Source: Bacillota bacterium (GTDB lineage: Bacteria > Bacillota > Clostridia > Christensenellales > Aristaeellaceae). From it: a DNA stretch of 64,000 bases. Below, piece after piece: positions 59,701 through 64,000 of the stretch (positions are counted from its first letter, which is position 1; the number at the start of each line of letters is the position of its first letter). The translations under genes were made by a program, and so were the position numbers. The notes below the pieces were generated by a model, which saw only the letters and a program-made list of their open reading frames with translations, was not told the DNA's origin and ran no database searches. The stretch is taken from assembly GCA_023416585.1 (NCBI GenBank), contig JAEZHM010000094.1:1-64000 (forward strand), in the 5' to 3' direction.

Positions 59701-62700
59701 ATGTTATTGCTGTTCATGTTGGAGGTGACGGTGGCGCCGGTACCCAACGTACGGAAGTTGGCGTTGTTTGTTGCCAGCACCTTGATTCCGCCATTTACGA
59801 AATTCAAAACGCCGTTCAGGATCGCCTTAGCCGAATGGCCGGTATAGCTTACGCCCACCGCCGCCGCAATGTTCACCGACTGCTTCTGCGTGGCGGAATT
59901 ATCAAGGCCCTGGCCGGCAGGCTTGTTGCCTTCCTGTTTGGCGCCTGTTTGCGGATTGGTCTGGTTATCTACATTCTTATTTACTTCCGAATTGGCTTTG
60001 CTTGTATCGGGAGCTTCAGGAAGGGTGATATGAAATACCTTGAAGATGTTTTCAGACAGGGGCAGCATGCTGGCTGCCTGACCCACGCCTGAGGCAATAG
60101 GATTGACAATGGTATTGAGCTTGTTGGTCACCGTGCCGCTCAGATTGCTTACGTCGCTGGTGCCAAAGCTTACAAAATTCAAAATGTAACGCAGTTTTTC
60201 CAGGTAGCGGTTCAGGCTTGCGCCTACCACGGTAGCCAGCGCTTCGCATACATCCTCGTTATAGGTGGTGGCTTCCACCAAGCCGCTGCCGGAAACCGTA
60301 CCCTGCCCCTCAAACCTGGCCTGCACATCGGAAATGGCAATGTTCACGGCGATGGAAGCGCCAACAGCCGCCTTGCCGCCCGCGGCAAAAGCACTGGACG
60401 CCGTATAGGAATCGCCCTTCTGTATAGCGGACAAACGGAAGCTTTCAGCCTGATTCGGGCTGATGGGCTGCCCTTGAATCACAATGACTGCACCCTGCGA
60501 AATCAGTGCCAGCACAGTGTTTTGTACAAGGGACAGCGCAACGGAAGCATCTATGGAAATGTCCTTGGTTGTGGTATTGTTGGTTTTATTTATCTTTTCA
60601 ATTTCGGCCTCGTTGCCCGGCTTCTGACCCAGTTGGGCTGCCTGCTCCTGCGCCTCGTCCCGGCGGGCAATAGGATCGGATCCGGCAACGGATACGGCGT
60701 CCACGTCATTCTGTATGAAGGCGTACACGTTCATGGAGCCCGCGGTCAGCTTGCGCTTAATCCCTATGCTGGCCTCCACCACAGCGTCGATCACATTGAT
60801 AGCGCTGGAAGCGCCCACGCCGACGGATGTTCCACCCTGGCCGCTCTTGGACTTGTTCTTAAGAGCATTGTTGAGTTTCAGGTCGGAAGAAGCGCTGGCT
60901 GTAGTATAAACCTTTTGCCCGCTTTGCGCATGTATGGTCACGCCGCCGGTCACATGGATATCGCTATCCTGGGCATAGCTGTTGTTCGTTCCCTTGATCA
61001 CTGCACGGGTGGTACCGTTCACAACAGCTATGGCAGCCGCGCCGGCCACGCCAACGTTCGCAGCGCCGACGCCCGATACGGCCTGGGTGGAAATCTTGTG
61101 GCCCACGCCATCCATTTCGTCTTCGGAACCAAACTTGGAAGCCAGGTATTGGAGTACGGCTTCCTTAACCTTCAGCGACGCGGTCTTGGCAACAATGGAA
61201 GCCTCATCAAGAAAATCATTGAGAGGATTGTTCGTTCCCAGGAGCATGGACTCCAGGAAATCGATGCTTATCAGCTTCTCCAGCACCTTCTTAGTAACGC
61301 TCTCAATCACGCCGGAGAATACTTGGTTAGCCACATCCTTCGACTGCCCGGACTGCATTTTGGCAATCAGGCCGTCCACAACCTGCTTGCGCAGATCTGC
61401 CCTGGCCTGCTGCTTTTGCGCATCGGACAGGCTCTGGTAATCTAAGTCCAAGTTAAGAAGGTTCAGTATCTCCTGGTCAAGTTTGAACCCATCGCCCAGC
61501 AGGCCCTTGTCCAGAAGCCCGTCCAGATAACCCATTTCACCAAGATATCTCAAAAGGTCCGCAATGATCTGCTCGGCCGTGCGCTTTTGTGCGGCTTCGT
61601 AGATATCCGCCTCTATAAGAAGGCTGCCGGCGTTTATACGGCTGTCTCCCAGCGTGGCCAGGTTCTCATAGGTAACAACATTGACGGCTACCCCAACGCC
61701 TACCCCGGTGGTGGAGTTGGTGGCCGCGGCATTTGCTTGTATGATGGCATCCGTATCGTTCAGGGAGCGTACACGGACCTGATTTTGCGCAGCAATAGAC
61801 AGGCCGTCGCCGATGGTTGCCTTGGAAACGTTCTTTTGAACATTCAGCGCCATACCGGCAGCAACCTGTATGCTTCCCTCGCTTGTTTGAGCTTTTTGCC
61901 GGTTCTGGGTCATACCCGTTACTTTTGCATTGTTAACGTTCTTGGTATTGACCTTATCCGCCATCTTACCAGCGGCTTCGGTGTTTTTGTCTGCAAACTT
62001 ATCTGCTTCACCCTTTGTGTTGGGGCTTACGCCTGTGGAACCATCCTTTTGCGTATTGCCGTTTAACGCATTATCCAGCTCCTGCTGGCTGGGTGTGCCA
62101 GTGGAAGGCGTAGTGGTACTGGAAGAAGGCGTGGCGCCTTGAGCCCCTGCCTTCACCTTCTCTGTGAGCCGGCTGATCGAGCTGGCATCCACCAGCACGT
62201 TTTGAGATTTGTCTATGCTGCGCATCAGTGTTGCTTCCGCGCTGTCGTTGAGCACCGCAATGCCAAAGGCGCCGCCCACGCCTACGCCGGTGCCCACGGC
62301 ATCGGCGCTGGCTTCCAGAATGCGCGTCATGCTGCCTAGCGCTTCGACCGCCACATCGCCCGCAACCTTTAATGCCGTACTCGCTGTGCCAAGATACGCA
62401 CTTACATACAAGCCTGAAACGTTGAGCCCCAGCACCGGCACCACCGACGTGCCGCCAGAAGCACCCGCACCGGCATTCACATGCTCGCTGCCGGTAAAGT
62501 CAGCCTTCACCGAAACATCGGAAAGCTCGATTATACCTGCAAGATTGAATACCACGCCATCCTCAATAGCGGCAATGCAATCGATGCCTGTAATGCCTAC
62601 GGCAATACCCGCGCCCACGCCGACGCTGTTGGGATTTGTGTTGATTGTATTAGGTATCAGAGGAATGGAGACCAGAGGCAAGTCAAACGAGGTTCGGATT

Positions 62701-64000
62701 CGCTTGCCGGATGCATCGCCAACCGTGGTGAAATCGCCATTGCCGGTGGAGATGACGGATACTCCGCCGCCGGTTAGCTTGTATATGGGCCCCTTTTTCA
62801 AAATTGCTTCATTATATATAGAAGAAACCTGCACACCGACGGCGCCTGCAATCCCCAGCTTTACACTGGCCGGGATATGGCCCGACTTGGCGACCGTGGA
62901 TGATACCACCCTTAAAGCAGCCGCATTCACGCGGATGCCGCCAGCCTTAAGCTCGGCCTGGTTTGCCATTTCAATGGCCGCGCGATTCTTATGGAAGAAT
63001 ACTGTAATGCCAATGCCGCCGCCTACGGCGTTATCCGGCTCAGTTACGGGGGTGACATCGCCGGAGCCCGGGATAGTGACGACAGCGGGCGTCCTGTACA
63101 GGGAGCCATCCGAACGCAGGTAAGAGATTGTCTGCGCATTGGCGTCCACGCCCATAAGTCCCCTGGCCTGAATATTTCCAGCGGTGCTTATCACCGCTTC
63201 GTTCTTGTGATCAATATAGGCCGCGGCTATGGCGCCCACGATCTGCTTGGTGCTGCTGCTAGACGCCGTCTTGGTGGCATCGGTAAAATGATTGCCCAAT
63301 ACATTGGAACCGGTGACAGCCGACAATATTCCACCAAAGGTGGACTGGTTGGCGCTGGCCGTAACGCCCAGTACTTTCTCAATGGTATTCAAAGCACTGG
63401 TCATGCCGTACTTGCCGTTTGTATCAGCCGGAAGGGAAACAGCGGCCGTATCCGCCCGAAGAACAGACCGGGCTTTTACCAGTAACGTTCCCTCCGCATT
63501 CAGCGAAGCCTGCTCCATAACCCTTATGGAAGTATCGGCAAGAACCACATTGAAACCAAGATAGATGGCTGCAAGGCTGGGCTTTGAGGAAAGTTTGTCC
63601 GCCGTTTTGGCAATGGACGCCGTACTGGACTGAACACGGCTGTCGGCAGTCAGATACATGTCAGCCCCAGAAACAATCCTGCTGGTTCCGGCTACCTTCA
63701 ATTCCGTTTTTGCAATGGCAATCCCGCCGCTGATAGCGATGGGTATTTTGGGCGTAGCCGCCACATTGTAGGCGTTCAGGCTGAATCGTGTACGGGCCAG
63801 CAGATTCACGCTGGCACCGGCGCTTATGACGGCATTCCCACCCACCGTCAGGGAAGATGTGGTGTCCGCCGCTGCGACGCTGAAGGGGATCATCTTCAGA
63901 AGCGCATTGGAAGCTTCATCAATAGAGACATCCACTTCCGCCTTTGCAATGGTTTTTAAAGTAATGCTGCCTCCCGCCGCAATACTGCCGAGGATGTCCA
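38796..64000 (-). CDS. Giant beta-solenoid adhesin-like protein, N-terminus outside the window
   Basis: One uninterrupted minus-strand frame of over 25.2 kb (at least 8,400 residues). It stays open at the right edge, so an in-frame GTG at 63935 is not the start. Almost all of it is short beta strands separated by G/A/N turns (G-x-I-x-V-x-A, then A-x-I-G-x-G-A-x-L-x-A), typical of filamentous-haemagglutinin-like solenoids. Inserts: Ser/Thr linker at 61860-62150; helical blocks near 61110-61610, 41640-42110 and 40005-40350; N/G/Q-rich linker at 56170-56500; NG-x-x-Y region at 47940-48390; tandem 43-residue units at 42621-44942. The final 80 residues look like a small beta-sandwich. No LPxTG, SLH or membrane anchor is seen at the C-terminus. 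It is probably secreted or surface-held, but the secretion signal is out of view. Role (adhesion, matrix, competition) is inference. Confidence 0.9.
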   Translation of the reverse strand, partial: DILGSIAAGGSITLKTIAKAEVDVSIDEASNALLKMIPFSVAAADTTSSLTVGGNAVISAGASVNLLARTRFSLNAYNVAATPKIPIAISGGIAIAKTELKVAGTSRIVSGADMYLTADSRVQSSTASIAKTADKLSSKPSLAAIYLGFNVVLADTSIRVMEQASLNAEGTLLVKARSVLRADTAAVSLPADTNGKYGMTSALNTIEKVLGVTASANQSTFGGILSAVTGSNVLGNHFTDATKTASSSSTKQIVGAIAAAYIDHKNEAVISTAGNIQARGLMGVDANAQTISYLRSDGSLYRTPAVVTIPGSGDVTPVTEPDNAVGGGIGITVFFHKNRAAIEMANQAELKAGGIRVNAAALRVVSSTVAKSGHIPASVKLGIAGAVGVQVSSIYNEAILKKGPIYKLTGGGVSVISTGNGDFTTVGDASGKRIRTSFDLPLVSIPLIPNTINTNPNSVGVGAGIAVGITGIDCIAAIEDGVVFNLAGIIELSDVSVKADFTGSEHVNAGAGASGGTSVVPVLGLNVSGLYVSAYLGTASTALKVAGDVAVEALGSMTRILEASADAVGTGVGVGGAFGIAVLNDSAEATLMRSIDKSQNVLVDASSISRLTEKVKAGAQGATPSSSTTTPSTGTPSQQELDNALNGNTQKDGSTGVSPNTKGEADKFADKNTEAAGKMADKVNTKNVNNAKVTGMTQNRQKAQTSEGSIQVAAGMALNVQKNVSKATIGDGLSIAAQNQVRVRSLNDTDAIIQANAAATNSTTGVGVGVAVNVVTYENLATLGDSRINAGSLLIEADIYEAAQKRTAEQIIADLLRYLGEMGYLDGLLDKGLLGDGFKLDQEILNLLNLDLDYQSLSDAQKQQARADLRKQVVDGLIAKMQSGQSKDVANQVFSGVIESVTKKVLEKLISIDFLESMLLGTNNPLNDFLDEASIVAKTASLKVKEAVLQYLASKFGSEDEMDGVGHKISTQAVSGVGAANVGVAGAAAIAVVNGTTRAVIKGTNNSYAQDSDIHVTGGVTIHAQSGQKVYTTASASSDLKLNNALKNKSKSGQGGTSVGVGASSAINVIDAVVEASIGIKRKLTAGSMNVYAFIQNDVDAVSVAGSDPIARRDEAQEQAAQLGQKPGNEAEIEKINKTNNTTTKDISIDASVALSLVQNTVLALISQGAVIVIQGQPISPNQAESFRLSAIQKGDSYTASSAFAAGGKAAVGASIAVNIAISDVQARFEGQGTVSGSGLVEATTYNEDVCEALATVVGASLNRYLEKLRYILNFVSFGTSDVSNLSGTVTNKLNTIVNPIASGVGQAASMLPLSENIFKVFHITLPEAPDTSKANSEVNKNVDNQTNPQTGAKQEGNKPAGQGLDNSATQKQSVNIAAAVGVSYTGHSAKAILNGVLNFVNGGIKVLATNNANFRTLGTGATVTSNMNSNNISVGVAVTVNNNNAAAQVLKNLSAQGDVTVKADLTQNTDGAFKGLLGAQALAGSVSVAKGGKVSIAGAVAVMVARAKALAEIGAGVVVSAPGKNITIEATDKSKLALRAGGVTVGGQTVGVGASFGLIYASNEILAKVGDGASITGANLTVQAEKKKVDASDYALPYGLNQLFTVNAADTHSKGLVNLTTKDGPTGKYSVELALDTTDLLKIIDLTNFLASVNYYIESIAGSIAVGSQPPKAAVSGAAAMLFLSSKTHALIGNNVTLNLNGDLKVAASSDTNTRLIGGALTLTNGAAGVGLNIAAISDGDEVIASIGDGGTFNIGGGMNVSAHAATDTWAVTAAASVSTSGQSGASIGGSLNVINTGNTVKAGIGRNAVITAAKNALINAENIAKLTQISASLAVKAGGSGAAVGGTMAVIITGNNVSAVIGEGTRLTAGDILVKASMDETLMEILASASGSTGSGASVAGTLSVLISGSSTLADVGKNAILTASMKDIRILADGKAKQIVLLLTATGGTATAAVGATVNVGVFRQAVKALVGDGARLTAMNGDIEVRASGDSWTLLVTAAGAAGTGSAAIAGAIPVVVQNNIILAQIGQGAQLTAGGSVGVVAEAENKLYSAAGGVAVTSGSAGIGATINTLVEDNLVQAIVKDLAILIGHGINALTTGIQMPNRQERRKGVVIAANAMSELLLASLSGGAAGTAGIAGTINTLVARNTVEAKVGSGVLINAKREPGTQAAQEAKPNGGENGDSQEIVVEAEDDSHLYNFGGAFSAAGTAGVGVTIVTLVYAKNVLAAIGDGGAAFARKAVSVTAVSSDDIYLLALSFAGAGTAAVAVSGNALVFQNMVEARLGGYVVSGGTVDVTARSDADLFNIAASLAGSGTAAVAPVAVITYFSGSTLAGITANSRIDAKGKVTVKADAKEFITSDAAGVSGSGTASVSGTVTVVITKMTVQAYTGAGTTISATGIDVLANDDYTFIGAIGTIAGSGVAGVGVTAIVNVMHNTVSAQIGTGSRIVTTSDSLNVVAQAKKDIATYAATLAGGSVGVGVTLMVVVAGGLMKQDAADALKGSFNPSLFMQDSKKNSHTAASAYLTQDLSGDLQGDGDTVSQTQVGHTETKNGQNAVGFDGQTGYKDQNLNNTGITENNAGSVKGGDAQINENSNTDLNNAGNMGNFTPSGIPLNTISAIIGAGAVIESAKDILVSAKDDMTVDLIAATISGGAYAAVSPSITVAVLFSNVLAKADVGSQLSAQGSITIQASSVSAKVDEAGNEAEQERNNRLEDSLDGLTITSRTIRVISATGAGAIAGVAVPIAVVVLANNTIATLQGSVIQATSLTVKAFVQYDSILAAAFTVSGGVVGVGTPVASATAIGNVEASIKGNGTLGRADGGIGSISVTSDMTFNAVALATAVGGGGVAVNGSLALTVNRANIRTYIAKGVTILGVNTTAILVNTISNTSARSYIMGAALGGVAVGLSASISILAPTIYTFVGYMDAVGDSNGTGSINTPNSQLTIQNNTVSSALSTILSLTAGGAAINGNVLLVFNKTYALAQLRGENATVKEILVEGLMNATADSILLSATVGTSAAVGASIAYVHLNAKNFAVIDVTGVRVNAGAAKIHAGISGSENIAAATATTVTGIAGDYAIGINAAIADNQAVNNAQLIGNSAGYLVLTGVLDIQAHLKATAVAEVAGLALGYTAAITGTFVIAVLRSHQEASVTGGNITAVGLTAESHLNKTTVDAQKDTAVARMIIGQGAIISAMMNIAVAYSRSESMAFIHADSLTLNGGTVKAGSYGNAGTLAKVTNLAVVGGVTVGVMAGLAFGQAAFNAILTIDGQATVASVIVETDYMARAVAEVEPSLSGVQASLINANANVSVAQLKSASTASISGSGTLAYTGTVSVTATGKAYAEAVIGKAALTVSLGNVAANVLVADLSASQTASIENLTVNGSGAMTVRSKFNYGDTKGATATMGGNGGSANASLYGLKANIGLAFANGTSNAWIKNAAIAAGGALTVESLGTSYALAKVDGDTISMGYASLGVNVLYAEAKGSFDASISSDSRKEISASSVTVNTQYTSSSSAVSAQPAGGSLNGLNIQTNVANASASTIAKAGITGLLYMTATGNVRASVNGSAVADARIDGISFSASAIKVAVNIAKATVSAAQESLLYGASIKAANIYAESRFNTSSPTKGATATVGSNGAANKSVRLILLGGEYSTADANMTATVKATISGYDIQSAGDLHAVVEANSYAYATVAKAGVGVNLYGVAVIKTSADAAGTFTAAIEGTKKPDGETRDLQLSAGNIKASTMYNAQAIAEVAPQGLKLAAISVDVNEAKSNTRAVASSVLKVSGRVVTGGIILLTQGTANSSAYGLTSTFSVTGLGVTVNLAEAYLNATQSALVDMASTGSLKAGNISISSIFPRDGQTGQAFAQTGSSASGADISFGAIRVNRANSFSSVKNVAGVTNSAYENKYTLGSVLGIIEAESLTVLAKIQSRSQAEAVTGTVVSGAFIGGLSAKSFTNDQNTVKLNFASIKVNGSVSAQAQGNTTSYAYAESPGSLAGLSVERTNATAVIGQADFTVEGSGKVNLSRINDYQSGLAQMLYANINAGGNFLLSVYNAGDAQAIVHKGSKAALIEVQYTFLPTYSFYKTTTAVTGSILKADGNVTISGVDFANGTSNASGSSIGFAANAEVTYGFNRVETTNQMTIQDSIIFAGDALHVVTKSNAVLMAKTGANAGGFFTGSVLKAINELIRSMTITISGSSALTSDYGDLTVEALGGLEDNIDTRAEISTGGVVALGDTTARNNISNTVTVNILGKSSLTSTFNTIYVYADAAEDDVYLYSKTNAKGLGVNPDVKATVSDVTIKPTINIQGESTGSVKIIGREIEIRSKIGSLYVYAYAYSSGKALGVDVYSESYVQSKIDVTTKVQNAEIRGYDRINLMADARPAKGKDGKNIYLHAYAYGGGIGSVVAVTDYGDSHANVVLNVNGGTIFLGANVYIDAKSFNGNVVRDPETKFQGIGSSKEKRYGSFSYRRTMTVTNGTNFYIGDAAAGIVMDFSHKQFLKTGSYVRQVGIKNNQIITSVSDARRTISVASISNNMRGVLSIGTLTSVSQINVFDQAYIPYIMLVNRTDYDLEISSMTVRNSNYVKPQLSLSNCTANVQPASDPFSVISVETKGSGDVVILSNSLIANYTGTTRFVWLLKDGETIAAGTRNLRSSGMYRLDTGASAAQEAQGIPVFLETAPVWTHSLIVENAGSLGISSGNRFTAFLFCLGSSAGNVAIQAANDSFTSFTPIEPHVVDGTLKTEDATDKTVDQGLRIDRLLAGGTNDLLLNDGWCLYLLKGGVTAAIPLPGTLSYIIGVARDLSTNATLDASAMARYLTGTIVGSGSVINVYTLPNNTVIYTDGVTGEILRIIEEFAGNTVDFTASAYEISDDKSTVKLAEGVIIDLSRGGELVIYEGVVFETLLSVIDATWLANNLYKQSDTSYNYKFAFVFAKYDSTTGQYNTVETKLIRWFSTYSNSTTGYSDYYYLQAEGSPTLSAGNKIVEIAFIYASGAFTNTLSVHDLTNGQDQSGTANDSIRTVNPPIYNTFVSGYGDDDVRFYWYDLGDFASDYTMDKNSFIIRNYSFGITGFGGTSLNAVVNFKPWGASASFDSITVNGQVLKLGTTSIGGKTMYYVLSNSPYYDQLKGVYWTRDIAGEYRVAPGEMDGHPNYWQTVRNDLDDYWPVSYKIGDSWHRLSGVFLYSRSASFEFFKLGEQYSILISPVDERKYEIEKDENGNPIYQVETDENGNTLYEQAKDPVTGEYLFETEVTEEDVFDVKVNPDGTLTYTLNLTDHTLYEMKMEDGRTLYYLIDANGNVLYRVDAIYQMNADGTYVYEIKQENGQPVYERLTDADGNPLYYLKDGEIYRQVAADSDGNALNLLVKLISNTQGTLHSAFQSAYELTLNYILTSSGTIDYISTLLSDMAALLNNTAYSVKQNTSGDVELTYSYTETVTDGSGNQTTESRTATATYDIAAYLTRMSGSTTLYKYLLGTESGSMAYYPTMDNGQQKYQLVENGQPTYQTVYVPGVDGSGNPTETERRVPVYTTDAANGRVVYETGATIAKVNKTTTDASAAGAEPAYKKDKDGNKIPVYTQNRAEAQLGALYTVMPQVILVKVGGMPSALTLAKSAEDTNGIITFKYRYLVLSGGKYQVKEADLTFRWDDATGKYIRTDSQDLNVTAVPNYQLDTNGKKQKVYKLLNGEKIPIYSTTPVYKLMNGEKIPFYKLDANGNMIVDKANSIFYYQITILDPGNSLFIEGDYDVNTRQGTIYKVRETDIPKANVAGVTLSEKGWKITNKLYVTKDGMIVQFGVDQTGETIRQYVNGSNTYTIQYQVITRTNTADGTTYDSAEPVLKVEIGGTIKYYIISFRNNGDIGALTEYDIASGAEGRIYDYAGRSGISSLWRNRSSYLDTMWLNTPAANLNAYYTAAFAGVYDGKVYHSNKSLIDVDATKSGSTGTIVTLYGGQEIQLEQLTDMVSRDILNNYYYLDGSGVWTKLNKTFVPDASGVTTITDPGNNTLLTIATINGILYYTMYNKNAVGAYVSYRKVGSDGSVEAVGDTSKLSWFRVDADGTDYLIGSITGRDIIITMTDDTGDLLGIPGANPNLNAGNSIIIRTNSTGNIAGGNGSLPLIIQCGPGGITFQDLSETNSISGNVNVLVPTGDFIIHPVVIKTGGSLTVDATGAASIIFNIITLNDGARLNLMAALDIVGETLIVNDNLATLNNGAVDTLANLQAGDDILITDRAEIHSGQTVMISGAYTIPAGTAGSEEEEADYASNDVVISRLSADTQADVTVTADERLQFSTLELGTGAVVNLTSNNADASLGLVKAKNSASLHVHARTDITAESIVGGGNTNILLAAQTGNIHVNGAVLFDHDTVNLDAAGNITVAGSLASQHSGLTLTAHTGSIRIDGDTGFNADTVNMKAEQDIILGGSLNSLNSRLTFAAGTGLIRIARDAIFNTDTVNLDAGKDITISGNLFSQHSGLTLLARTGAIQVTGNTFFHGDTANLNAYTDIALMGLLTSQDSNLALTAKTGSINIGKDASFLNDTVMLDAGKDITLDGGLASQHSVLNLLARTGSIQVTGDVSFNNDTVTMDAYKGISLAGLLSGRDSSLTMTAGTGSIQVAKDTAIIGGSVNLVAKQGILLSGAFNSQGSHLSMTAQNGSIRIAMDTVFHGDTVSMDAKQDISLNGKLNSQDSILAMTSRSGNVQVAGDTGFTGGTVNMDAMQSILLGGMLSSQGTGLTLTAHTGGIQVAKDSLFSGSTAKLDAGKDIAVGGSLAGQDSILTMTSRAGNVQVAGDTGFTGGTVIMDAMQSILLGGRLSSQGTGLTLTAHIGSIQVAKDSLFSGSTAKLDAGKDITVGGSLTGQNSVLTMTARAGNIQVASDTGFTGGTVIMDAMQSILLGGRLSSQGTGLTLTAHTGSIQVAKNTIFGGSTVMLNAGKDITVGGSLTGQNSVLTMTARAGNIQVAGDTGFTGGTVNMDAMQSILLGGRLSSQGTGMTLTAHTDSIQVAKDSLFNGSTAKLDADKDITVGGSLAGQNSVLTMTARAGNIQVAGDADFTGGTVNMDAMQSILLGGRLSSQGAGLTYTAHTGSIQVAKNTIFGTSTVMLNAGKDIKLMNRLTAAATVMNMSASAGSIDVLDRTVLTDASRLVLKAAQNIASGEICLNASQLTADAGIHILTDTIESSDSNLTLLAGGNIALKNEHSYIYYRDDDKAADERLTLRAGGNIGSADRPILLDMAETLYIQAAMDYFIRAEVLVPDPNLNPGDDVLFRRVIGQDIIHSGYDDDGNFVSGDYLGDGNPLTEQINAALAIQTNEEIAQWLAGRIDRLQAVSILTKDALVRLITSGALTKTALVALLAGDNRNVKKQVNAIFEQPNAAQTLADMLLGKMADKVNGAYTMDNGQLAQIFKGAMGGGELKPAGLIAGLLNQYEVDALLNKAWKLADYADRNAPDNLEARPLNIEVEEAFGAAFATNEGDIHITQKYGTLTAGAIASERNDVTLTALNGSIMGNFDGQTDIIGREITLTAHDHVTGLVIDQRYNTPTLTANIIKPVKSANGYENLTIIQAVATDADGNILYDGIATMVLDLRGKPVLDQYGYPAYTGLVEYALDSQGRMMFDRATGYPVVLRVIGNPLVQWMLVTELRYEWLRVTKPQTATRMTVTAGGNVDITEADGDMGLAGVSTAGDIKLKAPGSILDVRESNESGILIKTSGNLALISENGTIGQGGKYITTKVDGATYASAKGNISIAEADDLILTADSQKGQVNANAKGNLYLKNTLGDLKIGPIIAAGIANIESAGGLYAGDRLGHAAQITAGGIQITAHQGNVGTDGSLLLIDTQKGTFSAAVSGSLYIAEIPGDLTIDHVNAGGTVHLTAPGTIADTGSGNPMSTVSQAAISLKQAQAIAQGKYAAALLLKAQAEKAAEKAQKALEVLWAAQDALSRKPDDKRLASAVAKAQLLYDARFAEAQYAKEMYQAALQAYSLAYQDVEAAQMNYDEAMALTRQPSIISGGDMILTGSSIGNIGSPLTVSAGGVVIITGKDRILLDSKGNLTLYRAEAEDIEIDSLGSITGAATRRGDNITGNTLVIRSFGGDVGENTRYIRTMVHELTAMGRNIYIRNGQDLIIHQIAALQETGATAKIKVSGAVFAGSTSGGLQHMYADSLVLWSGKNVGMKNDPLNVILGYGGTFSLHINAGRGYFITGAEPRITWENVLPWIIDNLPEPYEISPDTNGNAYTGQYGQLLDTIRDIRGSLGSTILSVYPMLSQKRIDKVEQLYTALQSILNPGSLRLLNFNTGTTLTLDKSYLNTRLMVDMIAKEDLPTLGGQTALYAVKVWLRNEANENVDAVGKMTLTFRLPDAIGKTVTVWHREADGQWTKILTTMNLTGEITVEVDSLGAFAFTLGQAAL
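42621..44942 (-). repeat. 18 tandem 129-bp units (43 residues each) in the giant gene
   Basis: Eighteen contiguous 43-residue units of the form QVAxDxxFxGxTVxxDAxxxI-x-L, then GGxLxSQxSxLTxTAxxGxI. Eighteen units of 129 bp give 2,322 bp, matching the boundaries seen. Each unit should form a pair of turns of a beta-solenoid. The units near the C-terminal end alternate between two types, giving a 258-bp higher-order period. Confidence 0.9.
42699..43990 (-). repeat. Homogeneous block with exact 258-bp period
   Basis: The marker TTTGCATGGCATCCAT occurs at 42821, 43079, 43337, 43595 and 43853, each exactly 258 bp apart. The intervening DNA is nearly identical, so these copies were recently amplified or converted. 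Edges are approximate. Confidence 0.85.
56520..59000 (-). repeat. About 13 divergent repeats of roughly 65 residues in the giant gene
   Basis: Units share A-x-I-G-x-G-A-x-L-x-A followed by a Gly/Ala-rich hydrophobic stretch (such as ASGSTGSGASVAGTL). Thirteen copies of the first motif can be read from ALIGNNVTLN to AQIGTGSRIVT. DNA identity is low, so these are old repeats. Two linkers (near 57480 and 57690) interrupt the series. Confidence 0.7.

Noticed and set aside
60474..61445. Long plus-strand open frames opposite the giant gene (also at 43080-43832, 56457-57224, 57961-59031 and 62209-63123)
   Set aside because: They are antisense shadows caused by codon bias and repeats in the giant gene; no ribosome-binding sites and no recognisable protein features.
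63933..63935. GTG at 63935 as the start of the giant protein
   Set aside because: The frame continues in the same repeat style to the window edge with no stop, and no ribosome-binding site or signal peptide is present here.

Overview
The window reads as chromosomal DNA of a member of the Bacillota, most likely an anaerobic Clostridia lineage. The signs are AGGAG-type ribosome-binding sites, Gram-positive lipoproteins, LplB/YtcP-type sugar importers that carry no ATPase gene, a LytTR/DUF3021 pair, and sugar-binding proteins with plain signal peptides of a kind common in uncultured gut Clostridia. Taxonomy is inferred from gene style only.

Layout. (1) 1-2500: the 3' end of a tmRNA gene, followed by a 2.3 kb AT-rich insert bounded by 72-bp perfect direct repeats that include the tmRNA 3' end. 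This is the signature of an integrated element. The insert holds a truncated phage holin and a divergent pair of genes, one of which ends in an Apea-like HEPN domain with an RxxxxH motif. (2) 2636-16926: a housekeeping and accessory patchwork with a lipoprotein, DUF2249, DUF4342 and NTF2-like proteins, a membrane protein/VWA-lipoprotein operon, VOC, Ohr, a GT39-like membrane glycosyltransferase, PhzF, nucleotidyltransferase, Nudix, GlsB, AHSA1, aminoglycoside-phosphotransferase-like, DUF1801 and AraC proteins. (3) 17068-33334: carbohydrate use. Two importers each consist of one binding protein and two permeases; the first lies near an AraC regulator and the second is controlled by a LacI repressor with two visible operators. 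Around them are a sugar isomerase, two Gfo/Idh/MocA oxidoreductases, a GH4 phospho-glycosidase, a BadF-type sugar kinase and a GH88 unsaturated glucuronyl hydrolase. (4) 33567-38618: a small conserved protein, a TetM-like ribosomal protection GTPase with promoter and possible leader peptide, DUF3021/LytTR, and a membrane-anchored alpha/beta hydrolase. (5) 38796-64000 (minus strand): a single open reading frame of more than 25 kb, still open at the window edge. It encodes at least 8,400 residues of a beta-solenoid, adhesin-like surface or secreted protein with internal tandem arrays.

How it fits together. Region 3 suggests import of glycans or disaccharides, cleavage of unsaturated uronyl ends (GH88), ATP-dependent phosphorylation (BadF kinase) and NAD-dependent cleavage of the phosphorylated glycoside (GH4), without any PTS component in view. 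The giant protein dominates the window. Its 43-residue repeats, encoded by 129-bp units with a 258-bp higher-order period, look recently homogenised and may vary in copy number between strains.
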